Made by a program: the position numbers and the translations under genes
Notes under the pieces: model-generated
Told to the model about the DNA's origin: nothing
The model's database searches: none
Seen by the model: the letters and a program-made list of their open reading frames with translations, nothing else
NCBI GenBank assembly: GCA_947624715.1
Contig: CANQLO010000010.1
Span: 1-43,784, forward strand
Reading direction: 5' to 3'
Source of the DNA: an uncultured Clostridia bacterium
GTDB lineage: Bacteria > Bacillota_A > Clostridia > TANB77 > CAG-508
DNA: 43,784 nt
Shown: positions 41,443 through 43,784 of the stretch, piece after piece
Numbering within the stretch: position 1 is the stretch's first letter
Layout: each line of letters opens with the position of its first letter

Positions 41443-41559
41443 ATAAATATAGTTATTTTCTCACGCCTTGTTGTCGCGACGCAACCTAAAGGTTGCGGCT
41501 CCATTCGCAGGCTTCGCCTTTGATCGCTACGCGGCTTGCTTGCAAATAACTATATTTAT
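41443..41559. repeat. GC-rich 117-bp element bounded by inverted repeats, copy 2
   Basis: Outer arms ATAAATATAGTTATTT and its complement (41443-41458, 41544-41559) match those of copy 1 at 23608-23731. The interior shares CCTTGTTGTCGC, AACCTAAAGGTT, GCTCCATTCGC and TCGCTACGCGGC, and holds small hairpins at 41473-41480 (GTCGCGAC), 41481-41496 (GCAACC/GGTTGC) and 41509-41519 (AGGC/GCCT). It lies after the MMPL-partner gene and 30 bp before the response-regulator gene, and may terminate the former. Confidence 0.85.
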
Positions 41560-41589
41560 TATTATAATTATTAAAAAGAGGTAATAATT

Positions 41590-42270
41590 GTGTTTAATGT
41601 TTTAGTAGTAGAAGATGATAAAAATTTAAGAAAACTAATAGTAACTTATTTAAAGAGAGGTCATTATAATGCTTATGAAGCGGTTAATGGCAATGAAGCT
41701 TTAGATGTATTAGATAAAAATTATATTGACTTGATTATAAGTGATTTAATGATGCCTGAGATGGACGGTTTTGAATTAATAAAAGAACTAAGAGCAAGTA
41801 ATTATAAGATACCTATTCTAGTAGTTACTGCTAAAAGTGATATTCAAGATAAAAAGCAAGGATTTCTATTAGGTGCAGATGATTATATGGTAAAACCTAT
41901 TAATATGGAAGAAATACTTTTAAGAGTCCAAGTGTTATTAAGAAGAAGTCAAAGTGCTAATGAGAAAAAGATAAGAATAGGAGATTTTGTACTTGATTAT
42001 AATCAAATGAGTGCAACTAAAAAAGATAAAACTTATTCTTTAGCAAATAAAGAATTTCTACTACTATATAAATTATTAAGTTCACCTGGTACTATTTTTA
42101 CAAGGCAAGAATTAATTGAAGAAATTTGGGGATTAGAAAGCGAATCAGATTATAGAACAGTTGATGTTCATATTAAAAGAATAAGAAAAAAATTGGAAGA
42201 TGTAGACGAATTTGAAATTGCTACAATACGTGGAGTAGGATATAAAAGTATTATATGTAAAAGAGGGTAG
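41590..42270 (+). CDS. OmpR/PhoB-family response regulator
   Basis: A 226-residue two-domain regulator. The receiver has acidic residues Glu8-Asp9-Asp10, phosphoacceptor Asp52 (LIISDLMMPEMDG), Thr80 and Lys102 (GADDYMVKP). The C-terminal winged helix includes YSLANKEFLLLYKLLSSPG, FTRQELIEEIWG, RTVDVHIKRIRKKL and the terminal TIRGVGYK. Start is GTG 41590 after AGAGGTAATAATT. The histidine kinase gene begins 2 bp after its stop codon, so the pair is a two-component system. The signal is unknown; proximity to the MMPL exporter hints at envelope stress but is not evidence. Confidence 0.94.
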   Translation: MFNVLVVEDDKNLRKLIVTYLKRGHYNAYEAVNGNEALDVLDKNYIDLIISDLMMPEMDGFELIKELRASNYKIPILVVTAKSDIQDKKQGFLLGADDYMVKPINMEEILLRVQVLLRRSQSANEKKIRIGDFVLDYNQMSATKKDKTYSLANKEFLLLYKLLSSPGTIFTRQELIEEIWGLESESDYRTVDVHIKRIRKKLEDVDEFEIATIRGVGYKSIICKRG

Positions 42271-42272
42271 AT

Positions 42273-43394
42273 ATGTTAGAAAAAGTATTAGGAAAGAAAA
42301 AATCAATACAAAGAAGTTTGACAAAAGATATGTTTATTTCTGCTATTATTGTTTTTTTCTTATCTATTGTAGGATTTTTTCTATTTGTTCATAGTGATAC
42401 AACTGAAAAATTAATACAAATTAATATAGGAAATGGTCAAGAAATTAAAGATGTTTTGCAAATAATTCAAAGATGTATTATTATTTTATTTTGCAACTCA
42501 ATTATAATTAGTTTTGTTTTTATCAAAATTGCAAGTAAAAAAATGTTACAGCCAATTGAAAAATTAACAGAAGCAACAAAAAAAGTTGCTTCTGGTGATT
42601 TTGATGTAAAGTTAGAAACAAAAAGACAAGATGAAATAGCAGAACTAACAAATAATTTTAATGAGATGGTAAAAGATTTAGGAAGCATAGAATGTTTGCA
42701 AAAAGAATTTATTGACAATGTTTCACATGAACTAAAAACGCCAATTAGTTCAATACAAGGATTTGCAGAACTTCTAGAAGATGACACATTATCTAAAGAA
42801 GAAAGAATAGAATATGGTGAAATTATCAAAGAGGAGACAAATAGGCTACTTAATATATCTACAAATATGTTAAAATTATCAAAATTGCAAAATCAAAATA
42901 AGATTACACAAAAAGAAGAAATTGATGTTGCAGAACAAATAAGAAAAGCCATTTCTTTATTAGAACCAAAATGGACAGAAAAGGAAATTACATTTAATAT
43001 AAGTATGGAAGAAAAATATTTTTATGGTGATGAAGAATTAATCTTCCAAATTTGGGTTAATCTAATAGATAATGCGATAAAATTTTCTAAACAAAAAGGA
43101 AAAATCAATATTACATTAAAAGAAAATAAAAAAGAAAATGTAATAGAAGTCAAGGTAAAAGACAATGGAATAGGAATGAGTGAAGAAGAAAAAGAAAAAA
43201 TCTTTACTAGATTTTATCAAATTGATAAATCTCATTCAAAATCAGGAAGTGGTCTTGGACTTGCAATTGTAAAAAGAATAGTTGAATTATCAAATGGTAA
43301 AATTGATGTAAAAAGTAAAGAAAATGATGGAACAACAATGATTGTTAAATTACCATTGGAAAAGAAAACTACAGATAATATTTTAATTAAATAA
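42273..43394 (+). CDS. Sensor histidine kinase
   Basis: A 373-residue kinase. Two membrane helices (about 21-40 and 68-87) enclose only about 27 extracytoplasmic residues, so it probably senses a membrane-borne cue or a partner protein. A HAMP domain (about 88-140) leads to the HisKA helix with phospho-acceptor His152 (NVSHELKTPISSI). The ATPase domain has the N box (VNLIDNAIKFS), G1 (DNGIGMSEEE), F box (FTRFYQID) and G2 (GSGLGLAIV). Start follows AGAGGGTAGAT, coupled to the response regulator. Confidence 0.94.
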   Translation: MLEKVLGKKKSIQRSLTKDMFISAIIVFFLSIVGFFLFVHSDTTEKLIQINIGNGQEIKDVLQIIQRCIIILFCNSIIISFVFIKIASKKMLQPIEKLTEATKKVASGDFDVKLETKRQDEIAELTNNFNEMVKDLGSIECLQKEFIDNVSHELKTPISSIQGFAELLEDDTLSKEERIEYGEIIKEETNRLLNISTNMLKLSKLQNQNKITQKEEIDVAEQIRKAISLLEPKWTEKEITFNISMEEKYFYGDEELIFQIWVNLIDNAIKFSKQKGKINITLKENKKENVIEVKVKDNGIGMSEEEKEKIFTRFYQIDKSHSKSGSGLGLAIVKRIVELSNGKIDVKSKENDGTTMIVKLPLEKKTTDNILIK

Positions 43395-43403
43395 TTAGTA
43401 AAA

Positions 43404-43455
43404 TATAGTTGTTTTTAATTAAATGCTTACTTAAGGCATTGAAAAAACAACTATA
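43404..43455 (+). terminator. Hairpin after the histidine kinase gene
   Basis: TATAGTTGTTTTT (43404-43416) pairs with AAAAACAACTATA (43443-43455). An inner ATGC/GCAT pairing lies in the loop. The outer arms resemble the ends of the 120-bp elements, but the GC-rich core is absent. Confidence 0.6.
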
Positions 43456-43470
43456 AGTATTGTAAAATAT

Positions 43471-43520
43471 TAATATGAATAGGAAGGGAAGAACGAAAAT
43501 CTTCTCTTTTTTTCATATTC
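43471..43520 (+). terminator. Second hairpin with T-run, element boundary region
   Basis: AATATGAA and a GGGAAGA segment pair with TCTTCTC and TTCATATT (some mismatches and G-U pairs) around ACGAAAA. A T-run lies within the descending arm. Confidence 0.45.
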
Positions 43521-43572
43521 TTTAGTATTTTTTAGAGATTAACTAATATTTATTAAATATGAGGTGTTTTAG

Positions 43573-43710
43573 ATGAATGTAGTTAAAGAATATGTAAATG
43601 ACAAAACTAAAATAAGAATACATAATGACTACATAAGCAAAGATGATAAAGAAACAAAAGAAATGCTAGTAAGCTTAGTAATAAATTACTTAAAAAATAG
43701 GAATATTTAA
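43573..43710 (+). CDS. Small hypothetical protein upstream of a serine recombinase
   Basis: A 45-residue protein (MNVVKEYVNDKTKIRIHND to NYLKNRNI) starting 7 nt after GAGGTG. Short proteins beginning with a similar VKEY...KIKI-type segment commonly precede large serine recombinases of integrative elements (recalled pattern, not searched). It ends 2 bp before the recombinase start, so the two are probably coupled. Function is unknown. Confidence 0.65.
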   Translation: MNVVKEYVNDKTKIRIHNDYISKDDKETKEMLVSLVINYLKNRNI

Positions 43711-43712
43711 TT

Positions 43713-43784
43713 ATGGGATATTCCAATAATGCTATTATTGACATTGCTAACGGTGAATATTCTTTATATTTAAGAAAATCTAGA
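43713..43784 (+). CDS. Large serine recombinase, N-terminus (runs off the right edge)
   Basis: Only 24 codons are visible. Residues EYSLYLRKSR match the start of the resolvase catalytic domain of large serine recombinases (YLRKS segment with the first active-site Arg and, next to it, the nucleophilic Ser). The start has no ribosome binding site of its own, suggesting coupling to the small gene 2 bp upstream. It signals an integrative or conjugative element, prophage or transposon beginning at the right end of the window. Confidence 0.7.
   Translation, partial: MGYSNNAIIDIANGEYSLYLRKSR

Overview
The window is a strongly AT-rich chromosomal segment of an endospore-forming Clostridia-type Firmicute, probably an anaerobic gut or similar lineage. 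This rests on spoIVA, uninterrupted sigK, cotJA/cotJB, DUF421/DUF4363, a CadC-type regulator, an LPXTG protein and a clostridial pilin-like protein, on AGA-dominated Arg usage, and on AAGGAGG-type ribosome binding sites. No rRNA, tRNA or CRISPR array was seen.

Layout. 1-138: 5' end of spoIVA (minus). 380-2366: a eukaryote-like UDP-sugar pyrophosphorylase and a left-handed beta-helix acetyltransferase, together resembling a split GlmU. 2533-4212: small membrane protein, DUF421 and DUF4363. 4355-6964: U32 protein (TrhP-like), pro-sigma-K, TspO. 7193-17950: acyl-activating enzyme followed by a type II fatty-acid synthesis cluster (birA, fabD, fabG, fabF, accB, fabZ, accC, accD, accA, fabI), with no fabH or acpP in it. 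18296-20843: metal-responsive ArsR/CadC regulator and a Cd/Zn/Pb P-type ATPase, with two operators. 21004-25277: glucan phosphorylase and pyruvate kinase. 25347-27626: LPQTG-anchored beta-helix surface protein. 27780-28946: fragment of a HelD-like helicase. 29071-31849: CYTH-like protein, cardiolipin synthase, NUDIX hydrolase. 31873-34280: an accessory island bracketed by two copies of the yolD 3' end. It holds an orphan Phd/YefM antitoxin, an (AG)14 microsatellite leader and a pilin-like protein with a DGR-style variable region. 34152-35809: yolD and a Y-family polymerase (minus) with a LexA-like box. 36021-36824: cotJA, cotJB and a truncated cotJC. 37007-41418: MMPL transporter and a secreted heptad-repeat partner. 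41590-43394: two-component system. 43573-43784: start of an integrative element (small ORF plus serine recombinase N-terminus).

The most striking observation is that fabG and accA, both in the fatty-acid operon, each carry a +1 frameshift. In both cases the extra base creates an in-frame CGG codon, and reading resumes correctly if the C is skipped. By eye, CGG does not occur in frame in any other gene in the window. This suggests either programmed +1 frameshifting at an unassigned or starved CGG codon, or a very specific artefact.

Other notable signals are two copies of a roughly 120-bp GC-rich element bounded by inverted repeats, two clusters of GGGACGG REP-like repeats, a 27-nt repeat used twice inside the fab operon, and sporulation mother-cell promoters of identical geometry before sigK and cotJA.
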